A DNA stretch of 64,000 nucleotides from Curtobacterium sp. 'Ferrero' (GCF_002412165.1 NZ_NXIA01000002.1:1-64000); one strand, 5' to 3'. Counted from the first letter of the stretch, positions 16,165-25,119 are shown. Notes: generated by a model not told the origin, from the sequence alone. Numbers and translations: made by a program.

Positions 16165-17900
16165 GCGTGTGTTCCTTCCTGTCGGTCTGCACGGTCGGCG
16201 AGGACCTCGCCGACACGGGTGAGGATCAAGCCCATCGACGTCGCGCCGGCGTCGGGCGTGCCGATGCTCTTCTCCGCGAGCGGCCGCGCCCGTCCGACGC
16301 GGGGACGCAGGTCGGCGGTGGCGGCTGCCTCGGTGACGGCGATCGCTGCGGCTGCGCGCCACGCGGTCGCGGTGTCCTGGCCGGCGTCGACGCCCTCGCG
16401 GAGGGCGTCGACGAAGGGGAGGAGGGCGTCGAGGAGCGTCTTGTCGCCGCGCGCGGCGCGGCCGAGGTGCACGATCGCGTCGGCGAAGGCCTGCGCGGCG
16501 TCGACGACGTCGGCGGGGCGGTACTCGTCACGGTCGTCGCGCAGCGACCGACCGAACGCCTCGAGCGCTGCGCCCCAGAGGACGCCGGAGGTGCCGCCCG
16601 CGAACTCGGCCCACGCGTCACCGGCGCGTCCGAGGACGAAGGCGACCCCTGCCTCCCGGTCGAGCCGGTCGACGGCCCGGCGGGCCGCTCCCGATCCCTT
16701 GACCATGCCGCGGCCGTGGTCGCCGTCGCCGGCGACGGCGTCGATGCGGCCGAGCTCCTCCTCGTGCTCGCGGAGCAGCGCGTCGACCGCGTCGAACACG
16801 GCGCGCGCCGTCGCGGCGGCCTGCCGGGAGGCGGTGGTCGCGTCCGGCACCGCGGTCGCCTCCGCCGCGGCGTCCTCCACCGCGTCGGCCGGGACGAGCG
16901 CGGCGACCGGGGCCGCCACCTTGCGGTACGCCGGCGTGTAGGCGTCGGCGCGCCAGTACCGCTCGAGTTCGTCGTCGAGCCACTGCAGGGTCAGCGAGCA
17001 GCCGCCCATGTCGAGGCTCGTGACGAGCTCGCCGACCTCGGGTTCGACCACCTCGAGGCCGGCCTCGGTCAGCAGCGGGAGCACCCGGCCCCAGAGCAGG
17101 AAGAGCTCCTCGTACTTGGTGTCGCCGAGCCCGTTCAGGATCGGGGCGACGCGGTTCGTGGACCCGGGACGCTCGGTCAGCAGCCGCTCGACGAGCAGCG
17201 TCGCGAGCTCGCGCGCCGGCAGCAGGGGGACGTCCTCGATGCCCGGCTCACCGTGGATGCCGAGCCCGAGCCCGAGGTGGCCCGCCGGGACGGTGAAGAG
17301 CGGTTCGCCGCCGCCCGGCATCGTGCAGCCCGAGAACGCGACGCCGATGGTCCGGGTGGCGGCGTTGGCGGCGTTGCCGACGCGCTCGACCTCGTCCAAC
17401 GACGCCCCGGCGGCCGCGGCGGCCCCCATCGCCTTGAAGACCGAGAAGTCACCGGCAATGCCGCGGCGCTGCGGCGGCTCGTCGGCGCTGGCGACGTCGT
17501 CGGTCACGACCACGATGCGCGTCGGGATGCCCTCGGCGTTGAGGCGCTCAGCCGCGATCCCGAAGTTCATCACGTCACCGGCGTAGTTCCCGAACGTGAG
17601 CACGACGCCGCGGCCCTGGTCGGCGGCCTTCGCGACCGAGTACACCTGGGCGGTCGACGGCGAGGTGAAGACGTTGCCGACGACCGCGCCGGTGGCGAAG
17701 CCCGGGCCGACGACGCCGCAGAACGCCGGGTAGTGGCCGGACCCGCCGCCGACGACGACCGCGACCTGCGGGTCGGCGTCGGCGGTGGGGAGCGTCACGA
17801 CCCCGCCGTGGACCGCGCGCACGCGGTCGGCGTAGAGCGCGGTCCAGCCGGCCAGCTGGTCCTCGGCGAAGTCCTCGGGGTCGTCGTGGATGGTCGTCAT
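16161..17900 (-). CDS. Fused dihydroxyacetone-kinase-family kinase, DhaK plus DhaL domains
   Basis: 579 aa. The N-terminal DhaK half has [12 protein letters not shown] and the His-bearing [12 protein letters not shown] that covalently binds the keto sugar. The C-terminal DhaL half, after an Ala-rich linker near residue 335-370, has the Mg-ATP motif [13 protein letters not shown] and the GGTSGVLWG loop. It is thus an ATP-dependent single-chain kinase, not a PTS type. In tetritol pathways such kinases (LerK, DerK) phosphorylate erythrulose. Here it is cotranscribed with rpiB and follows a polyol permease gene on the same strand, which supports that reading over glycerone. Confidence 0.85.
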   Translation of the reverse strand: MTTIHDDPEDFAEDQLAGWTALYADRVRAVHGGVVTLPTADADPQVAVVVGGGSGHYPAFCGVVGPGFATGAVVGNVFTSPSTAQVYSVAKAADQGRGVVLTFGNYAGDVMNFGIAAERLNAEGIPTRIVVVTDDVASADEPPQRRGIAGDFSVFKAMGAAAAAGASLDEVERVGNAANAATRTIGVAFSGCTMPGGGEPLFTVPAGHLGLGLGIHGEPGIEDVPLLPARELATLLVERLLTERPGSTNRVAPILNGLGDTKYEELFLLWGRVLPLLTEAGLEVVEPEVGELVTSLDMGGCSLTLQWLDDELERYWRADAYTPAYRKVAAPVAALVPADAVEDAAAEATAVPDATTASRQAAATARAVFDAVDALLREHEEELGRIDAVAGDGDHGRGMVKGSGAARRAVDRLDREAGVAFVLGRAGDAWAEFAGGTSGVLWGAALEAFGRSLRDDRDEYRPADVVDAAQAFADAIVHLGRAARGDKTLLDALLPFVDALREGVDAGQDTATAWRAAAAIAVTEAAATADLRPRVGRARPLAEKSIGTPDAGATSMGLILTRVGEVLADRADRQEGTHA

Positions 17901-17971
17901 CGTGGTGGGGTCCTGTCGGTGGTGGTGGATGGGGGACCGGGCGGCGGCGGGACGGCCGCCACCACCCGGGG

Positions 17972-19285
17972 TCAGTGCGTCCGGTCGCCCTGCGGGACGC
18001 GCAGGAAGTGGATCATCACGAACGCGCAGGCGTAGAGGCCGACGAAGGTCCAGGTGACCGCCTGGCCGCCGCCGCCGAGCGCGAACACCGCCGCGACGAC
18101 ACCGGTGCCGAGGAAAGCAGCGCCGCCTGCCGCCGTCGTGTACATCGCCATCGCGGCTCCCTTGTGGTCCGGGGCGAGCGCGGGCATGATCGCGCCCATC
18201 GGCACGAACCCGGCGAGGAGGCAGCCGAACACGCAGCCGGCGACGACGGAGAGCACGTAGCCCCAGTCCGACCCGGCGGGCACGAGCTGCGGCACGTACC
18301 ACCACGCGACGAGGCCCGTCGCGGACCCGACGATGCCGAACCACTTGACGGTGCGCTGCCAGCCGATGCGGTCGCCGACCCACCCGAACAGGGCGTTCAC
18401 CAGGATGTTGGTGGCGTAGACGCAGACGGTCATGAGGAGCCAGCGACCCTGGCCCCAGCCGCGGTCCTGGGCGATCACGGCGGGCAGGACGACGAACATC
18501 CCGAACTCGGGCGCGGTGTTGATCAGTCGGACGAGGAAGCCCATGAGGACCTTCGGCCGGGTGACGGTGAGGCGGACACCGCTCGTGAGGACGCGCCAGG
18601 TGCTCTCGCCCTCCGGTGCGATCCGGCTGAAGCCGTTCGGGAGCCGGACGCCGAAGAGCATGACGAGGAAGCCGATCAGGACGAGCCCGATCGAGGCGAT
18701 CATCGCGCCGGTCTCCCCACCGGTCCCGCCGCCGAACAGCGGGATCGCGCCGATGGCGAAGAGCGACCCGAGCGTGGGGAGGCCGCCGGTGAACGCGACG
18801 TAGAACCAGCCGACCGCGGAGCCGTTCCGCTCGACGGGCGTCGTGATGTTCACCCAGACGAGGAACGCGAACGCGAACAGCGGGTAGCCGAACCCGCGGA
18901 GCGCGTACGACACCGCGGCGAAGGGGACGCTGCCGATCGCGAGCGCGACGAGGAAAAGCACCTCGAAGACCACCCAGACGGCGAACCCGAGCACCATCAC
19001 CCGGCGCGGACCGACGAGGTCGGACAGGGCGCCGGACACGTAGGACCCGATGAGCGCCGCGAGGCTGTAGAACGTCACGATGGTCGCGACCGTCGTCTCG
19101 GGGCTGCCGAGCACGGCCACCATGTGCGGCGTGATGAAGTTCGACTCGACGCCGTTGCCCGTCATGAAGACGAGGACCGCGACGAAGCCGAGCGCGAGCG
19201 GCCTCGGGATCCCCATCCGGTCCAACCGACCCTCGGTTCGACGTGGTGCCCGCGTGCCGGTCGCACGCTGTGTCGTCGTCGACAT
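17972..19285 (-). CDS. MFS polyol permease (RbtT/DalT/CsbX-like)
   Basis: 437 aa with twelve predicted membrane segments. GIPRPLALGFVAVLVFMTGNGVESNFITPHMV and RGFGYPLFAFAFLVWVN are characteristic of the ribitol/arabitol transporter subgroup of the major facilitator superfamily. It is a second uptake route beside the ABC importer and lies 71 bases upstream of dhaKL, probably in the same transcript. A promoter with TAGGGT (19330-19325) is overlapped on its upstream side by the operator-like site shared with eltD. The exact polyol is unknown. Confidence 0.8.
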   Translation of the reverse strand: MSTTTQRATGTRAPRRTEGRLDRMGIPRPLALGFVAVLVFMTGNGVESNFITPHMVAVLGSPETTVATIVTFYSLAALIGSYVSGALSDLVGPRRVMVLGFAVWVVFEVLFLVALAIGSVPFAAVSYALRGFGYPLFAFAFLVWVNITTPVERNGSAVGWFYVAFTGGLPTLGSLFAIGAIPLFGGGTGGETGAMIASIGLVLIGFLVMLFGVRLPNGFSRIAPEGESTWRVLTSGVRLTVTRPKVLMGFLVRLINTAPEFGMFVVLPAVIAQDRGWGQGRWLLMTVCVYATNILVNALFGWVGDRIGWQRTVKWFGIVGSATGLVAWWYVPQLVPAGSDWGYVLSVVAGCVFGCLLAGFVPMGAIMPALAPDHKGAAMAMYTTAAGGAAFLGTGVVAAVFALGGGGQAVTWTFVGLYACAFVMIHFLRVPQGDRTH

Positions 19286-19324
19286 CCTCGACTCCTGTGT
19301 CCTGGTGGTCTGCGATCGGATCCG

Positions 19325-19365
19325 ACCCTACACCCGTGGAACGTTTGCTCAGAACAGAATTTCCT
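19325..19365 (-). promoter_or_regulatory. Promoter and operator candidate between the polyol permease and SorC genes
   Basis: TAGGGT (19330-19325, minus strand) is a likely -10 box for the permease. AGAACAGAATTTCCT at 19351-19365 matches the eltD-region 15-mer at 11 positions and would cover the permease -35 region. This AT-rich patch stands out in the GC-rich sequence. Confidence 0.5.
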
Positions 19366-19488
19366 CAATTCGCGCGGCACGCCGCGTTCCGCCTGTGGCA
19401 CCGACCCGGACGGGGATACGATCGCGATGTCCGCGCGAACCGATCGCTCGTCGACCGGTGTCGGCGACGCTCCGAAAGGCGATGCCAC

Positions 19489-20457
19489 ATGTCCTCCGAC
19501 CCCCCTGCCTCCCCGACGGAGGCCGGGCGCTCGCGGTTCCCGCTCGACACCGTGTTCCAGGCGGCGCGGATGTACTACCTCGAGGACGCCACGCAGGTCG
19601 AGATCGCGGCCCGGCTCGGGGTCTCCCGCCCGACCGTCAGCCGACTCGTCGCCGAGGCCCGTCGGGCGGGGCTCGTCCGCATCGAGGTCGTCGACCCGTT
19701 CCAGGACGAGACCGTCGCCCTCGCCGAGCGCCTGCAGGTCGTGCTCGGGTTGCAGTCCGTGCACCTCGCCGCGGTCACCCACCCCGCGACGCTCGGGGTC
19801 GACCTCGCCGGACCGATCGCCACCGCGTTCGAGGGCATGGGGCTGGCGCCGGGGGACGCCGTGCTGATGTCGTCGGGGCGGACCGTGTACGACGTCGCCC
19901 AGGCGGGGATGCCGCGGCTGTCCGGTGTCCAGCTCGTCCCCACGGTCGGTGGTCAGGCCGACCCGATGCCGTGGTTCCAGACGAACGAGATCACCCGGAC
20001 CGCCGCCGAGCACTCCGGGGCGATCCCCGCGTTCCTGTTCGCCCAGGCGATCCCGTCAGCCGCGATGCGCGCGACCCTCGACGAGGACCCGGCGTTCCAA
20101 CACGTCGTCGGACTCTGGGGGAGTGCCAAGGGCGCGGTGCTCGGGATCGGCGCACCGCCGGCCACCCGTGACGCGATCGCGAGGGGAATCCCCGTCCAGG
20201 ACGCCGCGTTCGACCTCGCGGCGGGCGACGTGTGCCTGAACTTCTTCGCCGCGGACGGGTCCGCGATCGAGTTCCCGGGCAGCGACCGCATGGTCAGGAC
20301 CTCCCGCGAGGTGCTGGCGGCCGTCCCGCACGCCGTCGGCGTCGCGGTCGGCGAAGCGAAGGTCGCGAGCATCATCGGTGCGGTCCGTGGCCGCCTCGTC
20401 AACGAGCTCGTGACGGACGCGGCGACGGCGCGCGCCCTCCTCGACGCGCTCGCCTGA
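19489..20457 (+). CDS. SorC/DeoR-family transcriptional regulator of the polyol island
   Basis: 322 aa. An N-terminal helix-turn-helix (MYYLEDATQVEIAARLGVSRPTVSRLV, residues about 29-55) is followed by the sugar-binding SorC domain. Typical landmarks are GDAVLMSSGRTVYDVA, VVGLWGSAKGAVLGIGAP and GEAKVASIIGAVRGRLVNELVTD. These proteins sense phosphorylated sugars. The gene diverges from the permease-dhaKL-rpiB operon and is the only regulator in the island, so it probably binds the AGAACA-type sites here and near eltD. GAAAGG lies 10 bases before the ATG at 19489. Confidence 0.85.
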   Translation: MSSDPPASPTEAGRSRFPLDTVFQAARMYYLEDATQVEIAARLGVSRPTVSRLVAEARRAGLVRIEVVDPFQDETVALAERLQVVLGLQSVHLAAVTHPATLGVDLAGPIATAFEGMGLAPGDAVLMSSGRTVYDVAQAGMPRLSGVQLVPTVGGQADPMPWFQTNEITRTAAEHSGAIPAFLFAQAIPSAAMRATLDEDPAFQHVVGLWGSAKGAVLGIGAPPATRDAIARGIPVQDAAFDLAAGDVCLNFFAADGSAIEFPGSDRMVRTSREVLAAVPHAVGVAVGEAKVASIIGAVRGRLVNELVTDAATARALLDALA

Positions 20458-20556
20458 CGGCGCGCTCGCGCGGCGGCACGCGCACCGTGGTGACCCACCG
20501 GAAGACGCGACCGGCGTCGGTGACGCACCCCGTGCCTCCCGGGAGGCGCGACCCGG

Positions 20557-21081
20557 CTACCGCGCGCGCCGCACGTCCCACAGGTGGTGCACCGGGTCGT
20601 GCGCGTAGTAGGTCGCGAGCGTCGCGACCGTGAACGCGCTGCCGTCCGAGCGCACGGCGCGGCGGTCGAGGTCCGCGTCCGCGACCGACGCGAAGGCCTG
20701 CGCGGCGCGGTCCGCCGCGGCGACGAGCTCACGCGCGACGGTCGCCGGGTCCTGCGCGGCGTAGTCGTCCGCCACCGCCGTGGCGTCCTGGTCCCAGTTC
20801 GCGAAGGTCGGCGTGTCCTCGGCGAGCACCAGGGCGAGCCGCTCGGTCATCTTCCGGTGCACGTCGCGGACGTGCGCGCCGTACTCCAACGGCGACCAGG
20901 TGTGGTCGTCCGGTCGGTCGCGGACGTCGGGACGGGCGAGCACCTCCGGCCACGCGGCGGCGTTCGCTTCGATGATGCCGGGGACGTCCCGGAACGCCAC
21001 CGAGCTGCCGTCGAACCCGCACTCCGGGCACCGGGACTCGATGACCCACGTCCAGTTCTTCGTCTCGGGTTCGATCGCCAT
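20557..21081 (-). CDS. DinB-family protein
   Basis: 174 aa. The four-helix DinB fold is suggested by WSPLEYGAHVRDVHRKM, WDQDATAVADDYAAQDP and the C-terminal YYAHDPVHHLWDVRRA, with three His in the positions that bind metal in this superfamily. An SRCPECGFDG knuckle near residue 17-23 could add a zinc site. DinB-like proteins include thiol-dependent transferases, and the substrate is not predictable. TAACGT at 21093-21088 lies 6 bases before the ATG, so a leaderless transcript is likely. The gene is convergent with sorC. Confidence 0.75.
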   Translation of the reverse strand: MAIEPETKNWTWVIESRCPECGFDGSSVAFRDVPGIIEANAAAWPEVLARPDVRDRPDDHTWSPLEYGAHVRDVHRKMTERLALVLAEDTPTFANWDQDATAVADDYAAQDPATVARELVAAADRAAQAFASVADADLDRRAVRSDGSAFTVATLATYYAHDPVHHLWDVRRAR

Positions 21082-21271
21082 GGCCGAACGTTACCGGGTC
21101 GTGATTCAGGTTCGGCGCATCCCCATGGGCACGGGGATCGGGCGTGCGGTGGCCGACGGCGGACACGCCGTTGTCTGTGAATCCCCACACAGTGACATTC
21201 CGGTGGGTCGGTACCGTAGCCCGCTGTTCGTCCGACCACCGAAGTCCACCTGATCCGAGGAGACACACCCG

Positions 21272-22777
21272 ATGGGCAACGACCCCAGCCATACCCAGCA
21301 CCGTCGACGGCTCCGCCAGAGCGACGTGACCATCGTCGACAAGAGCATGATGCGCCGAGCAGTCGGCGGCATGGTCGTCGGCAACACCATGGAGTGGTAC
21401 GACGTCGGCGTCTACGGCTACCTCGCCGTGACCATGGGGAAGGTCTTCCTGCCCACCGCGGAGCCCGCGGTGCAGATCCTGTTCAGCCTCGGGGTGTTCG
21501 CGGCGACCTACATCGCCCGACCGCTCGGCGGCATCGTCTTCGGTCGGCTCGGTGACCGCGTGGGTCGGCAGAAGGTGCTCGCGACCACGCTCATCATGAT
21601 GGCGGCGTCGACGTTCCTGATCGGAGCGCTGCCCGCGTACGCGACGATCGGCGTGTTCGCCCCCGTCGTGCTCGTCGTGCTCAAGCTCCTGCAGGGCTTC
21701 TCCACCGGCGGTGAGTACGCCGGGGCGACGACCTTCATCACCGAGTACGCGCCGGACCGTCGCCGCGGCTTCTTCGCGAGCATCCTCGACTTCGGCAGCT
21801 ACATGGGCTTCGCCCTCGGCGCCACCGTCGTGACCGTGCTGCAGCTCACCCTCGGCGACGAGGCCATGACCGCCTACGGCTGGCGCTTCCCGTTCCTCGC
21901 TGCCGGCGTGATCGGCGCCGTCGCCATCTACTTCCGGCTCCGCATCGAGGAGTCGCCCGTGTTCCAGGCCACGCAGGCCGCGCAGGAGGCCGCTGCCGAG
22001 GCCCGCGCCGACGCCACCGGTGCCCGCCCGACCAGCGTGTGGGCCATGGTGCGCGACCACTGGCGTCCGATCCTCATCGCGATCATGCTCGTCGCCGCGT
22101 CGAACACCGTCGGCTACGCGCTCACGTCGTACATGCCGACGTACCTGACCGACTCGCTCGGCTACTCGGCGCTGAACGGCACGCTCCTCACCATCCCGGT
22201 CCTCGTTCTCCTGGCGGTCATGCTCCCGCTCACCGGGCGTCTCTCCGACCGCCTCGGACGCCGCACGGTGATGTGGCTCGGTGCCGGCACCACCGTGGTG
22301 CTCGTCGTCCCGGCGTTCCTGCTCATCGCGCACGGTGCGCAGTGGTCGACGCTGCTCGGGCTCGCGCTGCTGGCGCTCATGACGGCGCTGTGGGTCTCGA
22401 ACCAGGCCGCCTCGCTGCCCGCCCTGTTCCCGACCTCGACGCGCTACGGCGCGATGGGCTTCGCGTACAACATCGCGATCGCCGTGTTCGGCGGGACCAC
22501 GCCGCTCATCGTCCAGGCCCTGCTGACCTGGACCGGGGACGAGCTCGCGCCCGCGTACTTCCTCATGGCGATGAGCGCGCTCGGCGCCGTCGGGGTGTTC
22601 TGCATGAAGGAGTCCTCGCAGCGGCCGCTGCCGGGCTCGATGCCCGCGGTCGAGACCGAGGACGAGGCCCGCGAGCTCGTGCTGACGCAGGACACGAACC
22701 CGCACCTGGACCTCGGCGACCTGCCGTTCGGTGCGGCGGACGCCGTGCGCGAGGAGCCCGCAGCGCCCGCACGCTGA
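21272..22777 (+). CDS. MFS transporter, metabolite:H+ symporter (MHS/ProP-like) family
   Basis: 501 aa with twelve membrane segments. GNTMEWYDVGVYGYLA, RPLGGIVFGRLGDRVGRQKVL and LLQGFSTGGEYAGATTFITEYAP are the signature blocks of the MHS group, which moves proline/betaine, 2-ketoglutarate, citrate or shikimate with protons. The substrate is not clear from sequence. The C-terminal tail of about 55 residues is hydrophilic and Glu-rich. GAGGAGA precedes the ATG at 21272, and TACCGT at 21212-21217 is a likely -10 box. A strong terminator follows. Confidence 0.88.
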   Translation: MGNDPSHTQHRRRLRQSDVTIVDKSMMRRAVGGMVVGNTMEWYDVGVYGYLAVTMGKVFLPTAEPAVQILFSLGVFAATYIARPLGGIVFGRLGDRVGRQKVLATTLIMMAASTFLIGALPAYATIGVFAPVVLVVLKLLQGFSTGGEYAGATTFITEYAPDRRRGFFASILDFGSYMGFALGATVVTVLQLTLGDEAMTAYGWRFPFLAAGVIGAVAIYFRLRIEESPVFQATQAAQEAAAEARADATGARPTSVWAMVRDHWRPILIAIMLVAASNTVGYALTSYMPTYLTDSLGYSALNGTLLTIPVLVLLAVMLPLTGRLSDRLGRRTVMWLGAGTTVVLVVPAFLLIAHGAQWSTLLGLALLALMTALWVSNQAASLPALFPTSTRYGAMGFAYNIAIAVFGGTTPLIVQALLTWTGDELAPAYFLMAMSALGAVGVFCMKESSQRPLPGSMPAVETEDEARELVLTQDTNPHLDLGDLPFGAADAVREEPAAPAR

Positions 22778-22786
22778 GGCCGTCGT

Positions 22787-22835
22787 GCACGTGCGCCCCG
22801 GCCGGGCCTAGGGGGTCCGGCCGGGGCGCACGTGC
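22787..22835 (+). terminator. Terminator of the MHS permease gene
   Basis: A 19-bp perfect stem (22787-22805 with 22817-22835) and an 11-base loop start 10 bases after the stop. Confidence 0.75.
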
Positions 22836-23122
22836 GTGTGTGGTCGGCGGCGTGCCGGTCGCGCTCGGTCGGGAGCTGCTCGTGCCCGGCCGGGTGCCGC
22901 CGCCGCTGCTGGACGACGTCGCTGCTGTCGTACGACGACCGCGGAGTCGTTCGTTGCGCGCAGAGGTTGGTGAACGCCGGAGAAAGCGACAGTGCCGCTG
23001 TCGCACGACGACCGCCGTGTCGTCCGGCAGCGGCGAACACGCCTGTCCAGGCCGGCTGCACCCGCCCGCCTCGGCCGCACCCGCCCGGCGGGCCGTCCGC
23101 CGCGACCGCGCCACGTGACCGG
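22836..23122. other. Non-coding gap with GCTGTCG-type direct repeats
   Basis: No supported gene lies in this stretch between the MHS permease and the CobW-like gene. GCTGTCGTACGACGACCGC at 22924-22942 recurs with one change at 22997-23015. GCGACAG (22986-22992) and CTGTCGC (22998-23004) can form a small hairpin around the second copy. The same CTGTCGC core is found in the gap after ald. No promoter or RNA family is recognisable. Confidence 0.5.
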
Positions 23123-24151
23123 TCAGTCGCCGTGGTGTCCGTGCGACGGGTCGAGCGCCGGCCAGACCGGGAACGGGTCCGCCCACGTCCGCCACAGGTC
23201 CGGCCCGGCCAGGAGCTCGGACGGCGTCAGCAGCGCACGGTCGAGCGCTCGCTCGATCCCGCGCACGTCGAGCCGTTCGCCGACGAACCAGATCGCCTGC
23301 CCGACCGGCGCGTCCGCGTCCCACGAGGGGTTCGCCGTGGGGTCGAGCGCGAGCATCGCACCCAAGCTCGACCACGAGCCGACGTGGTCCGGTCGTGAGG
23401 CGAGCCGGAAGAACCCCTTCGAGCGCAACACCCGTCCGTTCACCCCCGGTGCGAGGTCCTGCTCGATCGTCGTGGCGAGGCGCCCCGGGTGGAACGGGAG
23501 CGGCTCCCGGTACCGGAGCGTGACGAGGTCGTCGTGCTCGTCCCGGCCGTGGTCGGCGGCTCCCGAGAGGGCGCGCATCCACCCGGCACCCGACGCCAGG
23601 AAACGGGCGGCACCGCCGTTCGACGCCGGCAGGTCCCGCGGCCCGCGCACGGCTGGCCCGGCCAGGACGACGGCGTTCGGCGCCAGTCGGTGGAGCAGCG
23701 ACACCAGTGCCCGCCGTCGACGTCCGGACAGGGGCTCGATGCGGTCGAGCACGACGACCGTGGCGTACTCCACGAGCGACGCGATCCGGTCGGCGGCGAC
23801 GAACGCGTCGTCGACGTCGCCCCACAGCAGCCGAGCGACGTCGTCGGCGCGCAGCACGGACACGACGTGTCGCAGGATCCGGTCGTCGCCGTGTTCGGCG
23901 CGTGCCGCGTTCGCGAGCATCATCCCCACCGCCCGGACGTCGGTGCCGGGGGCGAGGCTGACGACGAGTCCGTGGTCGGCGTCCGGCCCGCACACCTGGT
24001 CGAGACGGTCGGCGCGCTCCGCCACCGCACGGGCGACCGACACGGCGTCGCCGGCGAGGTGCATCCGGTGTCCGGTGTCGATCCGTGCGGCGGTGCCGGT
24101 GGCGTCCGGACCGTGGAGGGCGGACACGAGCGTGATCGAGGCGACGAGCAT
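23123..24151 (-). CDS. CobW/COG0523-like protein with a degenerate nucleotide-binding domain
   Basis: 342 aa. The C-terminal half (HDDLVTLRYREPLPFHPGRL, RVLRSKGFFRLASRPDHVGSWSSLG, PVGQAIWFVGERLD) is a CobW C-terminal domain. The N-terminal half keeps spacing of the GTPase fold but lacks a Walker A (G-x4-GKT) and the CxCC metal motif, so GTPase activity is doubtful. The tail is His-rich (SHGHHGD). COG0523 proteins act in zinc homeostasis under Zur. Here the gene shares a divergent control region with zinc-free L36 and a Zur-like box. TAGATT 7 bases before the ATG suggests a leaderless transcript. Confidence 0.75.
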   Translation of the reverse strand: MLVASITLVSALHGPDATGTAARIDTGHRMHLAGDAVSVARAVAERADRLDQVCGPDADHGLVVSLAPGTDVRAVGMMLANAARAEHGDDRILRHVVSVLRADDVARLLWGDVDDAFVAADRIASLVEYATVVVLDRIEPLSGRRRRALVSLLHRLAPNAVVLAGPAVRGPRDLPASNGGAARFLASGAGWMRALSGAADHGRDEHDDLVTLRYREPLPFHPGRLATTIEQDLAPGVNGRVLRSKGFFRLASRPDHVGSWSSLGAMLALDPTANPSWDADAPVGQAIWFVGERLDVRGIERALDRALLTPSELLAGPDLWRTWADPFPVWPALDPSHGHHGD

Positions 24152-24158
24152 GTGAGCT

Positions 24159-24181
24159 AATCTACATGAGAATCGTTACCA
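24159..24181. promoter_or_regulatory. Zur-box candidate in the CobW/L36 divergent promoter
   Basis: TGAGAATCGTTACCA at 24167-24181 matches the actinobacterial Zur palindrome TGAAAATCATTTTCA at 11 of 15 positions. The minus-strand -10 box TAGATT (24164-24159) is beside it, so the site overlaps the region needed for both promoters. Placement between two classic Zur targets supports it. Confidence 0.65.
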
Positions 24182-24196
24182 ACAAGGAGGCTCGCG

Positions 24197-24319
24197 ATGA
24201 AGGTCCGCAACTCGCTCAAGGCACTGAAGAAGATCCCCGGCTCGCAGGTCGTCCGCCGCCGCGGTCGCGTCTACGTCATCAACAAGAAGAACCCGCGCTG
24301 GAACACCCGGCAGGGATGA
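24197..24319 (+). CDS. ykgO: 50S ribosomal protein L36, type B (zinc-independent)
   Basis: 40 aa: [15 protein letters not shown] start, then [16 protein letters not shown]. It has the length and sequence of the C-minus paralogue of L36, in which the four zinc-binding residues are missing. Under zinc shortage this form replaces the zinc-containing L36 in the ribosome and spares zinc. A near-perfect AAGGAGG site lies 6 bases before the ATG. A Zur-box candidate lies directly upstream, consistent with Zur repression. Confidence 0.92.
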   Translation: MKVRNSLKALKKIPGSQVVRRRGRVYVINKKNPRWNTRQG

Positions 24320-24346
24320 CGTCACCGCTTCCGTAGGGTGGCAGGC

Positions 24347-25003
24347 ATGCGACTCCTGCTCATCCGCCACGGCCAGACCCCCGCCAACGTGCACGGCATC
24401 CTCGACGCCGAGGTGCCAGGCCCCGGACTCACCGAGCTCGGGCAGCAGCAGGCCGACGCCCTCCCGGCCGCCCTCGCCGACCGCGGCATCGAGCGGCTCT
24501 TCGTCTCGTCGATGGTCCGCACCCAGCTCACCGCGGCACCCCTGGCAGCCGCACTCGGACTCGAGCCCGTCGTCCTGCCCGGCCTCCGCGAGATCGAGGC
24601 CGGCGACACCCAGGGCAAGAGCGACAAGGTGTCCGTCCAGACGTACATCTCGACCGTGCACGGATGGTCCGGCGGCGACCGGACGACCCGCATGCCCGGA
24701 GCCGAGAGCGGCACCGAGTTCTTCGCACGCTACGACGACGCGGTCCGCCAGATCGAGGCGACGGGCGTGTCGGTCGCCGCCGCGGTCAGCCACGGCGCGG
24801 CCATCCGCACCTGGGCGAGCGCGGTCGCGCAGAACACCCCGGACGAGTTCGGGACGAAGCGCCACCTGGAGAACACCGGGATCGTCGAGCTGGAGGGCTC
24901 GTTCGACGACGGCTGGCGGCTCGTCGACTGGGAGGGGGAGCCCGTCGGCGGCGAGGACCTCATCGACCGGACCGCGCAGGACCCGACCGGCGAACGGTTC
25001 TGA
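24347..25003 (+). CDS. Histidine phosphatase superfamily protein (phosphoglycerate-mutase-like)
   Basis: 218 aa. LLIRHGQTPAN carries the phospho-acceptor His of the RHG motif near residue 8. LTELGQQQADALPAAL and AAAVSHGAAIRTW (second catalytic His) complete the active site. The family includes cofactor-dependent mutases and many broad phosphatases, and the substrate is open. A start at GTG 24338 is possible, but TAGGGT at 24334-24339 lies 7 bases before the ATG at 24347 and covers the GTG, so the ATG is preferred. It starts 27 bases after the L36 stop but seems to have its own promoter. Confidence 0.82.
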   Translation: MRLLLIRHGQTPANVHGILDAEVPGPGLTELGQQQADALPAALADRGIERLFVSSMVRTQLTAAPLAAALGLEPVVLPGLREIEAGDTQGKSDKVSVQTYISTVHGWSGGDRTTRMPGAESGTEFFARYDDAVRQIEATGVSVAAAVSHGAAIRTWASAVAQNTPDEFGTKRHLENTGIVELEGSFDDGWRLVDWEGEPVGGEDLIDRTAQDPTGERF

Positions 25004-25038
25004 CGGGGACGACGGGCGGGTCGCGCGACGCGACCCCG

Positions 25039-25088
25039 TGACGGACGGGAGGCCCGGTACCAGCTGGTACCGGGCCTCCCGTCCGTCA
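25039..25088. terminator. 50-bp perfect palindrome, CGGGAGGC-type intergenic element
   Basis: Bases 25039-25063 and 25064-25088 are exact reverse complements, with core ACGGGAGGCCCGGTACCAG. It lies between the convergent phosphatase and glpD genes, so it can serve as a bidirectional terminator. It shares its core with the palindrome at 3772. Confidence 0.65.
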
Positions 25089-25119
25089 TCCGGTCGCGTC
25101 GGGACGCGACACGCGCGGA

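Noticed and set aside
20729..22705. Long minus-strand frame opposite the MHS permease
   Set aside because: Low-complexity Arg/Glu/Asp translation, antisense to a permease with clear family motifs, and no ribosome site.
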